Shown: piece after piece, positions 16,981-24,826 of the stretch
Position numbering within the stretch: the stretch's first letter is position 1
How the letters are laid out: every line of letters starts with the position of its first letter
Assembly (NCBI GenBank): GCA_964502785.1
Contig: CAZCXW010000005.1
Location: 1-44,436, forward strand
From: JAGVYE01 sp964502785
GTDB lineage: Archaea; Nanobdellota; Nanobdellia; Woesearchaeales; GW2011-AR9
Direction of reading: 5' to 3'
DNA: 44,436 bases
Program-made: the position numbers and the translations under genes
The notes under the pieces: generated by a model
Seen by the model: the letters and a program-made list of their open reading frames with translations, nothing else
What the model was told of the DNA's origin: nothing
The model's database searches: none

Positions 16981-17713
16981 AACAAACATTTCAAAAGTAA
17001 CGGAAAACGATGTTATTATCAGAGGCGAGAAACTTTCTTATTTAATTAAAAATTGGAATTTTACCGATGTTATTTTTCTTGAGATCAGCGGCAGAAAACC
17101 GCGTAAAGAAGAAAGTATTATTTTTGAAAAACTTCTGGTTTCTATTATTGATCATGGTATGGGCACGGCATCAAGCCAAACTGCTCGCTTCGTTGCTTCA
17201 AGTGGTAATTCCCTGAATGTTGCCGTTGGTGGAGGAGTTTTAAGTTTAGGCGATTATCATGGGGGCGCCACGGGAAAAGCCATGGAACAATTTTATGCCT
17301 GGCAGCAAAAAAACCCAAAAGAAATTGCTAAAATTATCGAGGAACTTCTTCTTCAGAAAGCTACGATCTATGGTTTTGGCCACAAAGTTACCAAAGATGA
17401 AGATCCTCGTGTGACTTTTATTATTGAAGAGATGGAAAAATGTTCATTTAAATCCTCTTTTTTACACCTAAAAGAGATTGTAGAGAAAAAATTTAAAGAA
17501 ATGAAAGGAAAAATACTCCCTCTAAATATTGATGGTCTCATGGCCATGATTTTATGTGATTTTGGTTTTCCTCCTCATCTTGGAAAGGGTGTGTTTATTA
17601 TCGGACGTGTTCCTAGTTTAGTCGCGCAGGCATTGGAAGAATTAACTTCTGAAAAACCGGTGCGTCGAGTTGATGAAAACGAGATTCAATATCTGCCGGA
17701 TGTAAAAAAATGA
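16970..17713 (+). CDS. Citryl-CoA lyase / citrate-synthase-like domain protein
   Basis: Corresponds to the citrate-synthase-like C-terminal part of ATP-citrate lyase, as a separate 247-aa protein. Key segments: VSIIDHGMGTASSQ (catalytic-region DHG), SLGDYHGGA, GFGHKVTKDEDPR (compare GIGHRV..NPD in ATP-citrate lyase), LNIDGLMAMI (compare LNVDGLIG) and a final IGRVPSLVAQ (compare LGRSMGFIGH). With the two upstream subunits it makes a three-polypeptide citrate-cleaving enzyme, the arrangement known from the Hydrogenobacter citryl-CoA synthetase plus lyase. The expected products are acetyl-CoA and oxaloacetate; the true substrate is inferred. Confidence 0.82.
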   Translation: MDYKTNISKVTENDVIIRGEKLSYLIKNWNFTDVIFLEISGRKPRKEESIIFEKLLVSIIDHGMGTASSQTARFVASSGNSLNVAVGGGVLSLGDYHGGATGKAMEQFYAWQQKNPKEIAKIIEELLLQKATIYGFGHKVTKDEDPRVTFIIEEMEKCSFKSSFLHLKEIVEKKFKEMKGKILPLNIDGLMAMILCDFGFPPHLGKGVFIIGRVPSLVAQALEELTSEKPVRRVDENEIQYLPDVKK

Positions 17714-18588
17714 ATGTTTCTATCGTTGTAATTTTTGATCAACTAAGAACAGAAAAGTTAGAAAGATTACTTCTCTCTCTTAAACCACAATTAGAAAAAC
17801 ACAAAAAGCAAAATATGATGGAAGTGCTCTTGCTTCATGAATCAGACATCGCTTTGGCAAAACCGGCTCTTCCTTTAGAGTGTAAATATCTCAACATTCC
17901 TGCCAAGAAAGGCATTGCTTTTAATCGCAATCAAGGAATCTCTCAGGCAACAGGCGAGGTGATTGTTTTTATTGATGACGATTGTTGGGCGCAGGAACAA
18001 TGGTTAGAGTCGCTGTTAAAACCTTTCGAAACCAAAGGAGTCCAAGCCGTTACCAGCGGAACAAAAATTCCTCGCTCTAATTTTTTAGGGAATTGCATCG
18101 CTTCTCTAGGTTTTCCCGGCGGAGGGGCTTTAGGTTTTGAAAAAATGTGGCGTGTTACAAAAGATGGATTCACAAATCATCTCGCAGTGGGAAATTGCGC
18201 CCTACGCAAGGATTTGTTTAATGTCGTTGGATTATTTGACGAGACAATGATTTTTGGCGCGGAGGATGCCGAATTCTCACACCGTTTAGAAAAAACAGGA
18301 ATCCCCATTAAATATGTTCCTCAAGCCTATGCTTATCATGAAGCGAGAACAACATTAAAATCTTTTACACGATGGCACATTCGGCGCGGCAAAGCAAACT
18401 ATTTTTTCAAAAAGAAAGTTGGTTCGGTGCGAAATTTTGTAAGTCTGCGCCTGTGGTCAACAAAGAATATTATCACCCAAAATCTGTTAAATTACCGCTT
18501 GCCATTTTTAATTGCTTTGCTGGGGTTAAGTTTTGTCTTCCAACAAATTGGCTATCTTCAAGCAAAAAAAAGGGAGGATAAATCATGA
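17710..18588 (+). CDS. Family 2 glycosyltransferase
   Basis: GT-A fold transferase. Nucleotide-binding start NVSIVVIF, the KKGIAFNRNQGI segment, the metal-binding motif VFIDDDCW, then ALRKDLFNVVGLFDE and FGAEDAEFSHRL, the usual ED acceptor/base site. The C-terminal ~25 residues contain a hydrophobic segment (residues ~262-282) that may anchor it to the membrane. It overlaps both neighbours by 4 bp in the operon. Donor and acceptor are unknown; the context suggests a surface glycan. Confidence 0.88.
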   Translation: MNVSIVVIFDQLRTEKLERLLLSLKPQLEKHKKQNMMEVLLLHESDIALAKPALPLECKYLNIPAKKGIAFNRNQGISQATGEVIVFIDDDCWAQEQWLESLLKPFETKGVQAVTSGTKIPRSNFLGNCIASLGFPGGGALGFEKMWRVTKDGFTNHLAVGNCALRKDLFNVVGLFDETMIFGAEDAEFSHRLEKTGIPIKYVPQAYAYHEARTTLKSFTRWHIRRGKANYFFKKKVGSVRNFVSLRLWSTKNIITQNLLNYRLPFLIALLGLSFVFQQIGYLQAKKREDKS

Positions 18589-20285
18589 GAGTGTTAGGGA
18601 TTCATGATGGGCATAATGCTTCTGTTTGTCTTATTGAAGATGGAAAACTGCGCTTTGCGATCCAAGAAGAGCGGTTAGCGTATGAAAAAAACAAGGGTGG
18701 TTTTCCTCACAAAAGCATCAATCGTTTGTTTGAAGTTACTGGACTTGCCGCAAAGGATATTGATAAAGTTGCCGTCGCTTCAGAACATACTTCTGCCGTC
18801 TTTGCGGCTGATGAGTATTTTGAACGGCAACGAAAAGGAAGTATGCAGCGTAACATCGAACATTTAGCAAAAAAAACACTTTTATATACATTGTATAAAT
18901 CAAAGCGTCATAAAGAAAGATTGCAAAATGTAACCTCTTTAGGATTCTTAGAAAAAGATATTATTTTTGTAGATCACCACCTCTGTCATGCCGCCACCGC
19001 TTATTTTGGCAGTCCTTTTCCTCATAACGAAAAGGTGCTTGTTCTTACCAACGATGGCGCAGGAGATGGTTTATGCGCTACGGTCTCCATAGGCGAAAAT
19101 AATTCATTAAAGAGAATTTCCGAAATAAAGAGTGAACATTCCCTTGCCGGCATTTATTGTTTAACCACGCAGCTCCTTGGCTTCAAGCCTTTAGAACACG
19201 AATACAAATTGATGGGCATGGCCCCTTATTGCTCTTCATCTGCAGAAGAAAAAGGATATGCCCTCTTTAAAGATCTTATTGCTATCTCTCCAAAAAATCC
19301 ATTACACTTTAAGCATACAGGAACCCCCATCGGCCTTCTCCTGCCGCTTCTCCAAAAAAGGTTTGAGTTCCAGCGTTTTGACACAATCTGCGCCGGGTTG
19401 CAGAAATTTACCGAAGAGATTCTCGTGCAATGGGTGAAAAATTGTCTGCAAGAAACAGGAGTGCGAAAAGTAGCTCTGGCCGGTGGCATTTTCATGAACG
19501 TGAAAGCTAACAAGAGAATCATGGAACTGCCTGAAGTAGATGATTTATTTATTTTTCCTTCTTGCGGCGATGAAACTGTTTCCATTGGTGCAGCATACAA
19601 AGTCTATAATCAATTTTGCACCAATTCACCAAGCATTGAACCATTGCAGCACTTTTATCTTGGTGACGAATTTACCGATCATGATATTGCTGCCGCTTTA
19701 GATTTAATCAAAGATAAACAGAATCTTAAATTTAAGAAGATAAAAAATATAGAAAAAGAAGCGGCCCGTCTCTTAGTGCAAGGCCATGTTGTTGCCCGTT
19801 GTAAAGGAAAGATGGAATTTGGCGCAAGGGCTTTGGGCAACCGCTCTATTCTCGCCGATCCTTCTAATTTAGGTTGTTTACGGGAAATTAACCTGATGGT
19901 GAAAAAACGCGATTTCTGGATGCCCTTTGCTCCTGTCATTCTCGAAGAACAGCAACAACGCTATCTCGTTAATCCCAAGAATACAAAATCACCTTACATG
20001 ATCTTAACTTTTGACACGATTAATCACGAACAATTCATCGCCGCCGTGCATCAAGCAGACTTAACTGCCAGGCCGCAAGTTATCACTCAAGAAATGAACG
20101 CTGATTACCATGCTCTTTTGAAAGAATTCTCTGCCATTACGGGAAGAGGCGTTTTATTGAATACTTCTTTTAACTTGCATGGATTTCCTATCGTGCATGG
20201 CCCTAAGGAAGCGATTGATGTTTTTTTAAACTCTGGATTACGGTATTTGGCGTTAGGGGATTATCTGGTGGAAAAAATTAATTAA
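18585..20285 (+). CDS. Carbamoyltransferase, NodU/CmcH family
   Basis: Transfers a carbamoyl group from carbamoyl phosphate, through carbamoyladenylate, to a hydroxyl of a sugar or similar acceptor. The N-terminal ASKHA-type domain starts VLGIHDGHNASVCLI and has the metal-binding HHLCHAATAYF, TNDGAGDG and GGIFMNVKAN. The C-terminal YrdC-like domain shows EFGARALGNRSILADP and LNTSFNLHG. Length 566 aa matches the family. Its position after a glycosyltransferase suggests carbamoylation of the glycan built by this operon. Confidence 0.93.
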   Translation: MRVLGIHDGHNASVCLIEDGKLRFAIQEERLAYEKNKGGFPHKSINRLFEVTGLAAKDIDKVAVASEHTSAVFAADEYFERQRKGSMQRNIEHLAKKTLLYTLYKSKRHKERLQNVTSLGFLEKDIIFVDHHLCHAATAYFGSPFPHNEKVLVLTNDGAGDGLCATVSIGENNSLKRISEIKSEHSLAGIYCLTTQLLGFKPLEHEYKLMGMAPYCSSSAEEKGYALFKDLIAISPKNPLHFKHTGTPIGLLLPLLQKRFEFQRFDTICAGLQKFTEEILVQWVKNCLQETGVRKVALAGGIFMNVKANKRIMELPEVDDLFIFPSCGDETVSIGAAYKVYNQFCTNSPSIEPLQHFYLGDEFTDHDIAAALDLIKDKQNLKFKKIKNIEKEAARLLVQGHVVARCKGKMEFGARALGNRSILADPSNLGCLREINLMVKKRDFWMPFAPVILEEQQQRYLVNPKNTKSPYMILTFDTINHEQFIAAVHQADLTARPQVITQEMNADYHALLKEFSAITGRGVLLNTSFNLHGFPIVHGPKEAIDVFLNSGLRYLALGDYLVEKIN

Positions 20286-20286
20286 A

Positions 20287-20811
20287 ATGAAACTTTTTCC
20301 AAATAGAGATCAGGAATGTTTTGGTTGTTCATTAGCTAATTATTTTTCGTTGAATGATCAACTCGATCTGGCCGAAAAGGTGTATGATGAATTTCGCAGG
20401 GGTCATTTTGTTACTTCTAATGGAACTTTGGGTAATAGTTTGCTTTCGACGAGAGTAGTGCATGATTTAACCGATGGACAATATCAAGGTTTCTTACAAC
20501 ACACTTCTTACGATGAAGATCAAGTAACTAAAATACTCAGACAACATATACCATTGTCTGTAAACTCTGCTCTTAAAGTTATTGAAGAAGAAAAAAGAGC
20601 TTTCAGGTTTTTAGAATGTCAAAAATCATTTTCTTACATCACACCTGCTATCATTTTTTATAACGTTGATGAGACGCGTCAGGCAGGGCATGCAGTTGTT
20701 GTCAGCAGTAAAAAAACCATCATTGATAATGGTAAAATAGTAAAAATATCTGATGCTCATTTTTTAGAACCTTTCGCTGTTTTAGAGATAAGCAAAAGAA
20801 GTATTTTATAG
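20287..20811 (+). CDS. Putative papain-like (C39-like) fold protein
   Basis: I do not recognise a named family. The 174-aa protein has an N-terminal QECFGCSLANYF, a late AGHAVVV and IIDNG, in the order Cys-His-Asp/Asn expected for a C39-like or papain-like peptidase/transferase fold. There is no membrane segment. It is the last gene of the operon, 1 bp after the carbamoyltransferase stop, and runs 6 bp into the convergent CDP-alcohol phosphotransferase gene. A transacylase role on the glycan is conceivable but unsupported. Confidence 0.5.
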   Translation: MKLFPNRDQECFGCSLANYFSLNDQLDLAEKVYDEFRRGHFVTSNGTLGNSLLSTRVVHDLTDGQYQGFLQHTSYDEDQVTKILRQHIPLSVNSALKVIEEEKRAFRFLECQKSFSYITPAIIFYNVDETRQAGHAVVVSSKKTIIDNGKIVKISDAHFLEPFAVLEISKRSIL

Positions 20812-21564
20812 CGACTTCTCCGCATTATAAATCCTCCAATACTGCGCCAACATTTTCCTTCCCATCTCTGCCGTTAAGAATACTGCATAAACCCCTAAAA
20901 TAAAATAAGTCTGATTCAACAGAACTCCCCAGAACATTAAATTCAAAGGGTTATCTAAGCGCAGAAAATCGAATACAACCACTTTTACAAAATTAATTAA
21001 TCCTTTCTTTTCTCCAGCTTTTTGTTCTCCCATAATCGAAATTTCATTGATCGGAATGAGCCTTTCCACCATTTCCCGCTGTTCTGGCTTATACCATCCT
21101 AAGTTAATTGTAATTGCTTTTGTCAATAACATCGTCGTCACGCCTATTCCAACCGGAATAAACACTAACCAACTCTTCAGTGTTTGAAACAACCCTATGC
21201 CTAAAGCTATAAGCAACACAGTATTACAGAGATAATGTCCCACATAATCTAAATAGATTCCATTCAAAGAAAAATGTTTTCGGTATCTCGCGATATTTCC
21301 GTCTACACCATCTATAATTGAAGCGAGTTGGAAGATCAAGAGAGCAACTACTGTGAGAAAATAATCTCCTTTAAGCATCAGAAAAGTCATCATAACTTTA
21401 ATTGCAATCCAAAGAACTGTTATTTGGTTTGGTGTTAACGAGAGATACAGAAATGGCTTCGTCGCGTAATATGCCAGAAAGTCGCATGCTGGAAGAATAA
21501 ACCCTTCCGCTCTCTTGCGGGGAATTAAATGCATAAGTTCTTTAACCGATGGTTGTTGTTCCAC
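20806..21564 (-). CDS. CDP-alcohol phosphotransferase family membrane protein (variant active site)
   Basis: Integral membrane enzyme of the family that moves a phospho-alcohol from a CDP-linked donor. The signature D-x2-D-G-x2-A-R-x8-G-x3-D-x3-D reads IDGVDGNIAR, then eight residues, GIYLDYVGH: the first three aspartates are present but the fourth is His. About six hydrophobic segments lie on both sides. It starts with GTG at 21564, 26 bp after a TATA box (21585-21594). Given inositol-1-phosphate synthase and its cytidylyltransferase nearby, CDP-inositol is a plausible donor. Confidence 0.82.
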   Translation of the reverse strand: MEQQPSVKELMHLIPRKRAEGFILPACDFLAYYATKPFLYLSLTPNQITVLWIAIKVMMTFLMLKGDYFLTVVALLIFQLASIIDGVDGNIARYRKHFSLNGIYLDYVGHYLCNTVLLIALGIGLFQTLKSWLVFIPVGIGVTTMLLTKAITINLGWYKPEQREMVERLIPINEISIMGEQKAGEKKGLINFVKVVVFDFLRLDNPLNLMFWGVLLNQTYFILGVYAVFLTAEMGRKMLAQYWRIYNAEKSL

Positions 21565-21584
21565 GAGAGAAACGCTGATTATTT

Positions 21585-21594
21585 ATTTATAAAT
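21585..21594 (-). promoter_or_regulatory. TATA box of the CDP-alcohol phosphotransferase gene
   Basis: Palindromic ATTTATAAAT centred 26 bp before the GTG at 21564. Confidence 0.65.
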
Positions 21595-21617
21595 GTTATC
21601 TCTCTTCAACAATCATC

Positions 21618-21627
21618 TTTAAAAATA
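21618..21627 (+). promoter_or_regulatory. TATA box of the 21648 methyltransferase
   Basis: TTTAAAAATA centred 26 bp before the ATG at 21648; leaderless geometry. Confidence 0.55.
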
Positions 21628-21647
21628 ACCCGCGGTTTGCAACCTTA

Positions 21648-22409
21648 ATGGCGTATAACAAGTATACTGAAAAGAAAAGCAGAATTCACAAAGGATTACG
21701 TGTCTTGAAAGAAGAAGGTTTCTCGTCATTCATGGAGAAATTTTATTATTATCTTGAAAGGTTAAACCGCCGTCTTTTTGGATCACTGATTATTGCATCT
21801 CTTCCAAAGAAAAGTTTCACGGTCAACGGCAAAAAATACCCTTATTTCATCCGCCAGCGAAATACAACATGGATCAATGAACGAGCCGTAGAAATACCTT
21901 TAGTTATGGACATCATTCAACAATATTCCCCCAGCAGTGTCCTTGAAGTTGGTGCAGTTTTAACACATTATTTTCCTTACCTTCCGATTCGCTGGGATAT
22001 TTTGGACAAGTTTGAAAAAGGAAACGAAATCATCAATGCTGATGCCGCAGAGTATATTTCCCCTTTTAAATACGATCTTGTCGTCAGTGTTTCCACTCTG
22101 GAGCATGTTGGACAAGACGATGATGTGAAAGACCAAAAAAAGATTTTTCAGGCATTTGAAAATATCCAAAAGAATTGTTTGAAAAAAAGCGGCACTTTTG
22201 TTGTTACCATCCCTTTAGGTTATCATCCTGCTTTTGATCAAGCTTTATTTGAAAGTAAACTGAAATTCGACGAAACATATTTCCTCCAAAGAAGCCGAGG
22301 CTTACATTGGAAGCAAATCACAAAAGAACAGGCCAAAGGCGCAAAATATGGGACGTACGAATATCTTTCTGCTGATGTTGTTTTCTTTGGAGTGAGGAAG
22401 AACTCGTAA
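21648..22409 (+). CDS. SAM-dependent methyltransferase-like protein
   Basis: After a basic N-terminal helical region of ~75 residues there is a class I methyltransferase-like core: VLEVGAVLTHY in motif I position (the glycine-rich loop is reduced), an acidic WDILDK, INADAAEY, then VVSVSTLEHVG, the typical motif IV of small-molecule methyltransferases, and GTFVVTIPLGYHP. Length 253 aa. It is monocistronic and convergent with an FkbM gene. The loss of the classic GxGxG makes activity uncertain. The likely target is a glycan or lipid, by context only. Confidence 0.7.
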   Translation: MAYNKYTEKKSRIHKGLRVLKEEGFSSFMEKFYYYLERLNRRLFGSLIIASLPKKSFTVNGKKYPYFIRQRNTTWINERAVEIPLVMDIIQQYSPSSVLEVGAVLTHYFPYLPIRWDILDKFEKGNEIINADAAEYISPFKYDLVVSVSTLEHVGQDDDVKDQKKIFQAFENIQKNCLKKSGTFVVTIPLGYHPAFDQALFESKLKFDETYFLQRSRGLHWKQITKEQAKGAKYGTYEYLSADVVFFGVRKNS

Positions 22410-22441
22410 GAAAACACTGAAGTGCTTAACAATCTTTTAAT

Positions 22442-23290
22442 TTATTTTCCTTTCAAGCACAACAAATCTGTATTGACTTTCCCCCCCTTCTTTACATATT
22501 CGTCTACCTTCTCAAGAACAAAAGGATCGCCATTGTTGGCATGATATATTTGAAAGCCTTCTTTCTGCAAGAAATCGATAAAGATGCCGGGATTAACATT
22601 AACATTTTGCAAGAAAGTAGGTGTAAATTCCGTGATCATGCTTATCTTTTCATTATCTCCGAGCAGTCTTGACATTCCTTGCAGCGCATCAAACTCTGCG
22701 CCCTCTACATCTAATTTAATGAAATGCACTTTTTGTCCGACATCAAAGAAATCATCTAGCTTGACGGCATCGATCTCAATAAAAGATGAACCACAATATT
22801 CATTTTTATGGACGGAATGTCTTGTAGAAGAATCGTCACTTAAGTACAGTCTTAATTTTCCGTTCTTATTGGAAACGGCTTTTTCAATGAAAATAACATT
22901 TGTATATCCATTCACTTCCACATTTTTCTTGAGAATGTTCATATTTTCTGAATTAGGTTCGAAGGCATAGACTTTGCCTGTTGGTCCAACTATTTTTGCA
23001 AATGTAAGAGTGAAATATCCTATATTTGCTCCGATGTCAAGAACAATGTCCCCTTGCTTCAGGTATTTTTGTGCAATATCAATCACAAAAGGTTCATAAT
23101 ATCCTCGTGTTGACAATCTGAGAGAGTCTTCTGGATCAAGATGAATAATATGCCCCTCTATTTTCACAACAGGAGATCTTAATTTTTTAATGATTAATCC
23201 ATTTATCTTCTTGAGAAAAGGATAACGAATTCCTTTTTGTGTAAGAAAATGGTGGGCGGTTTGATAGGCTTTTACGAATGCTTTTTGCAT
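22442..23290 (-). CDS. FkbM-family methyltransferase
   Basis: Class I methyltransferase of the FkbM type, usually O-methylating sugars or polyketides. Motif I is VLDIGANIGYFTLTFAK, followed by YAFEPNSENM, FIKLDVEGAEFDAL and an ITEFTP segment, all characteristic. The ATG at 23290 lies about 26 bp downstream of a TATA box (23311-23320); a TTG-initiated extension to 23305 would begin only ~10 bp from that box and is therefore not favoured. Confidence 0.9.
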   Translation of the reverse strand: MQKAFVKAYQTAHHFLTQKGIRYPFLKKINGLIIKKLRSPVVKIEGHIIHLDPEDSLRLSTRGYYEPFVIDIAQKYLKQGDIVLDIGANIGYFTLTFAKIVGPTGKVYAFEPNSENMNILKKNVEVNGYTNVIFIEKAVSNKNGKLRLYLSDDSSTRHSVHKNEYCGSSFIEIDAVKLDDFFDVGQKVHFIKLDVEGAEFDALQGMSRLLGDNEKISMITEFTPTFLQNVNVNPGIFIDFLQKEGFQIYHANNGDPFVLEKVDEYVKKGGKVNTDLLCLKGK

Positions 23291-23310
23291 AGTTAAATTC
23301 CCCAAAATAG

Positions 23311-23320
23311 TTATTATAAA
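23311..23320 (-). promoter_or_regulatory. TATA box of the FkbM gene
   Basis: Minus-strand TTTATAATAA centred about 26 bp before the ATG at 23290; it fixes the start choice. Confidence 0.65.
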
Positions 23321-23346
23321 TCTTTCTGCAACTTAAATTCGACAGC

Positions 23347-23356
23347 TTAATAAATA
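23347..23356 (+). promoter_or_regulatory. TATA box of the PfkB-family kinase gene
   Basis: TTAATAAATA centred about 28 bp before the ATG at 23379; leaderless geometry. Confidence 0.5.
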
Positions 23357-23378
23357 CTTTTTCATCGTAAAGCACTAG

Positions 23379-24326
23379 ATGCCCCAAATCGCCATCCTCG
23401 GCCCTTTAACTAAAGACCGTGTTGTTATTAGGAATCGTCCCGAATACATTTCCGCTGGCGGAGCAGTTTTTTACTGCGGTGAAGCTCTTACAAAATTAGG
23501 CATTGATGCTGGTATTTTTATTACCATTGCGGAAAGCGATCTTGCTCTCACCAAACATTTTTCTCCCAATGCAAAAGTCATTCCCATTTACAAATCAGAA
23601 ACAGCATACTTTGAGAACCTCTATCCTCGGCAGAATGTCGATTACCGAATTCAAAAAGCCAAACCAGTGCATAATCCCTTTCTTATTCAAGATTTACAAA
23701 AAATCAACTTCAATAATTTCACTTATACTATTCTAGGTTCTTTGCAAAATACCGACTTTCCTTTGGAGACAGTAGAATATCTTGCTAAATTCAAGACAAA
23801 ATTGTGTTTTGCCATTCAAGGTTTCTTAAGGAGGATCGAAAATAACAATGTTGTTTTACGTGAATTCGAGCAAAAAGAAAAATTTCTCCGCCATGCACAT
23901 CTCGTGTTGATGAATGAAATAGAAGCGCAGGCATTCATGCCTAAAACATCGTTTGAGAATATTTGCCGCCAAACAGCTAATCTTGGACCGCAAGAAGTGA
24001 TTATTACGAGAGGCAGTAAAGGTTCATTAATTTACCTAAAAAAAACAAATTCTTTCTTTATCATTCCCGCATTTGTTACTTCAAATATTAAAGATGCGAC
24101 GGGGGCTGGGGACAATTATCTTGCTGGATATTTAACGAAAAGATTAGAAACTAATGATTTGCAGGAAGCCGGTGAATTTGCAGCCATGACTGCCACATTA
24201 AAATTAGAACGGGAAGGGCCTTTCAATAAAAGCAAGAGAGATGTGGAACAAAGATTGAAGATAAATAAGTTGTTGGAAAATAAGAATTTTGGGGTTTTAC
24301 CGTTAAGCCGGACCACGCATTTGTAA
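23379..24326 (+). CDS. PfkB-family carbohydrate kinase
   Basis: Ribokinase-like fold. The N-terminal substrate-binding GG is in ISAGGAVFYCGEAL, and the C-terminal anion hole/catalytic motif is DATGAGDNYLAGYL with the catalytic Asp; VIITRGSKGS is the usual preceding strand. Length 315 aa. The family includes sugar, nucleoside and inositol kinases; the presence of inositol-1-phosphate synthase close by makes an inositol link possible but nothing in the sequence proves it. Its last 24 bp overlap a small convergent gene. Confidence 0.9.
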   Translation: MPQIAILGPLTKDRVVIRNRPEYISAGGAVFYCGEALTKLGIDAGIFITIAESDLALTKHFSPNAKVIPIYKSETAYFENLYPRQNVDYRIQKAKPVHNPFLIQDLQKINFNNFTYTILGSLQNTDFPLETVEYLAKFKTKLCFAIQGFLRRIENNNVVLREFEQKEKFLRHAHLVLMNEIEAQAFMPKTSFENICRQTANLGPQEVIITRGSKGSLIYLKKTNSFFIIPAFVTSNIKDATGAGDNYLAGYLTKRLETNDLQEAGEFAAMTATLKLEREGPFNKSKRDVEQRLKINKLLENKNFGVLPLSRTTHL

Positions 24327-24425
24327 TCTCATTAGTAAGAATTGTAAATTCTGAAGTCTTTTTAATTCCCGTCCCCTCTTCTTCATCTCTTCTTCCATCA
24401 ACTTCTCAAACGGGCTTTCTTCCAT
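24303..24425 (-). CDS. Small leaderless ORF, 40 aa, charged helix
   Basis: ATG to TAA with 40 codons: MEESPFEKLMEEEMKKRGRE, then a Leu/Gln/Arg-rich half (LKRLQNLQFLLMRLQMRGPA). It should form a single amphipathic helix or coiled coil. The support is the promoter: a TATA box at 24449-24455 is centred 27 bp before the ATG, the same geometry as the confident genes. It overlaps the 3' end of the convergent PfkB gene by 24 bp. No family is recognised. Confidence 0.5.
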   Translation of the reverse strand: MEESPFEKLMEEEMKKRGRELKRLQNLQFLLMRLQMRGPA

Positions 24426-24448
24426 TCTTGCTCCACACTTACACACAC

Positions 24449-24455
24449 TTATAAA
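24449..24455 (-). promoter_or_regulatory. TATA box of the 40-aa ORF
   Basis: Minus-strand ATATTTATAAG; the TTTATAA core is centred 27 bp before the ATG at 24425. It lies just before the stop codon of the gene at 24458-24748. Confidence 0.5.
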
Positions 24456-24457
24456 TA

Positions 24458-24748
24458 TTACTTGGAATACCTTCTCACCAACCTGAAAATCGTTGACTTA
24501 TTCACTTTTTTTCCTTCTTTCTTCAAAATCTTTTCAATCTTCCCGTAGCTGAATCCATCATCATACAATTGCAAGACGTTCAAAATTACATCTTTAGAAA
24601 TCCTCATTCTATGACAAAAGTCATCAGGGGTAAAAATAATTCTACATTCATCGCATCTATAAACTACTTTATCCTCATTCTTATTTTTTCGTATCATATG
24701 TTTATGGACAGAAGCACTCTTACAGGAAGAACAACAAATGTCTTTCAT
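24458..24748 (-). CDS. Zinc-ribbon/HTH protein resembling InsA or transposase N-termini
   Basis: 96 aa. Residues 1-40 hold a zinc ribbon: CCSSCKSASVHKH at the start and YRCDECRIIF about 20 residues later. Residues 50-96 form a helix-turn-helix (VLQLYDDGFSYGKIEKILKKEG...STIFRLVRRY). This is the layout of IS1-type InsA and related DNA-binding domains; no catalytic domain follows, so it is either a stand-alone regulator or a domesticated transposase remnant. It is divergent from inositol-1-phosphate synthase and shares one TATA element with it. Confidence 0.65.
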   Translation of the reverse strand: MKDICCSSCKSASVHKHMIRKNKNEDKVVYRCDECRIIFTPDDFCHRMRISKDVILNVLQLYDDGFSYGKIEKILKKEGKKVNKSTIFRLVRRYSK

Positions 24749-24772
24749 CGTTAATGCAACGATTTTTCAGAA

Positions 24773-24784
24773 CATTTATAAAAC
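24773..24784. promoter_or_regulatory. Bidirectional TATA element
   Basis: CATTTATAAAAC reads as a TATA box on both strands. On the plus strand it predicts a start near 24803 and a ~23-nt leader for inositol-1-phosphate synthase. On the minus strand it is centred ~30 bp before the ATG at 24748. Confidence 0.6.
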
Positions 24785-24826
24785 TGCTGTCACAAAAACA
24801 TTTCAAAATTATTGAGGTGCTGTTTT

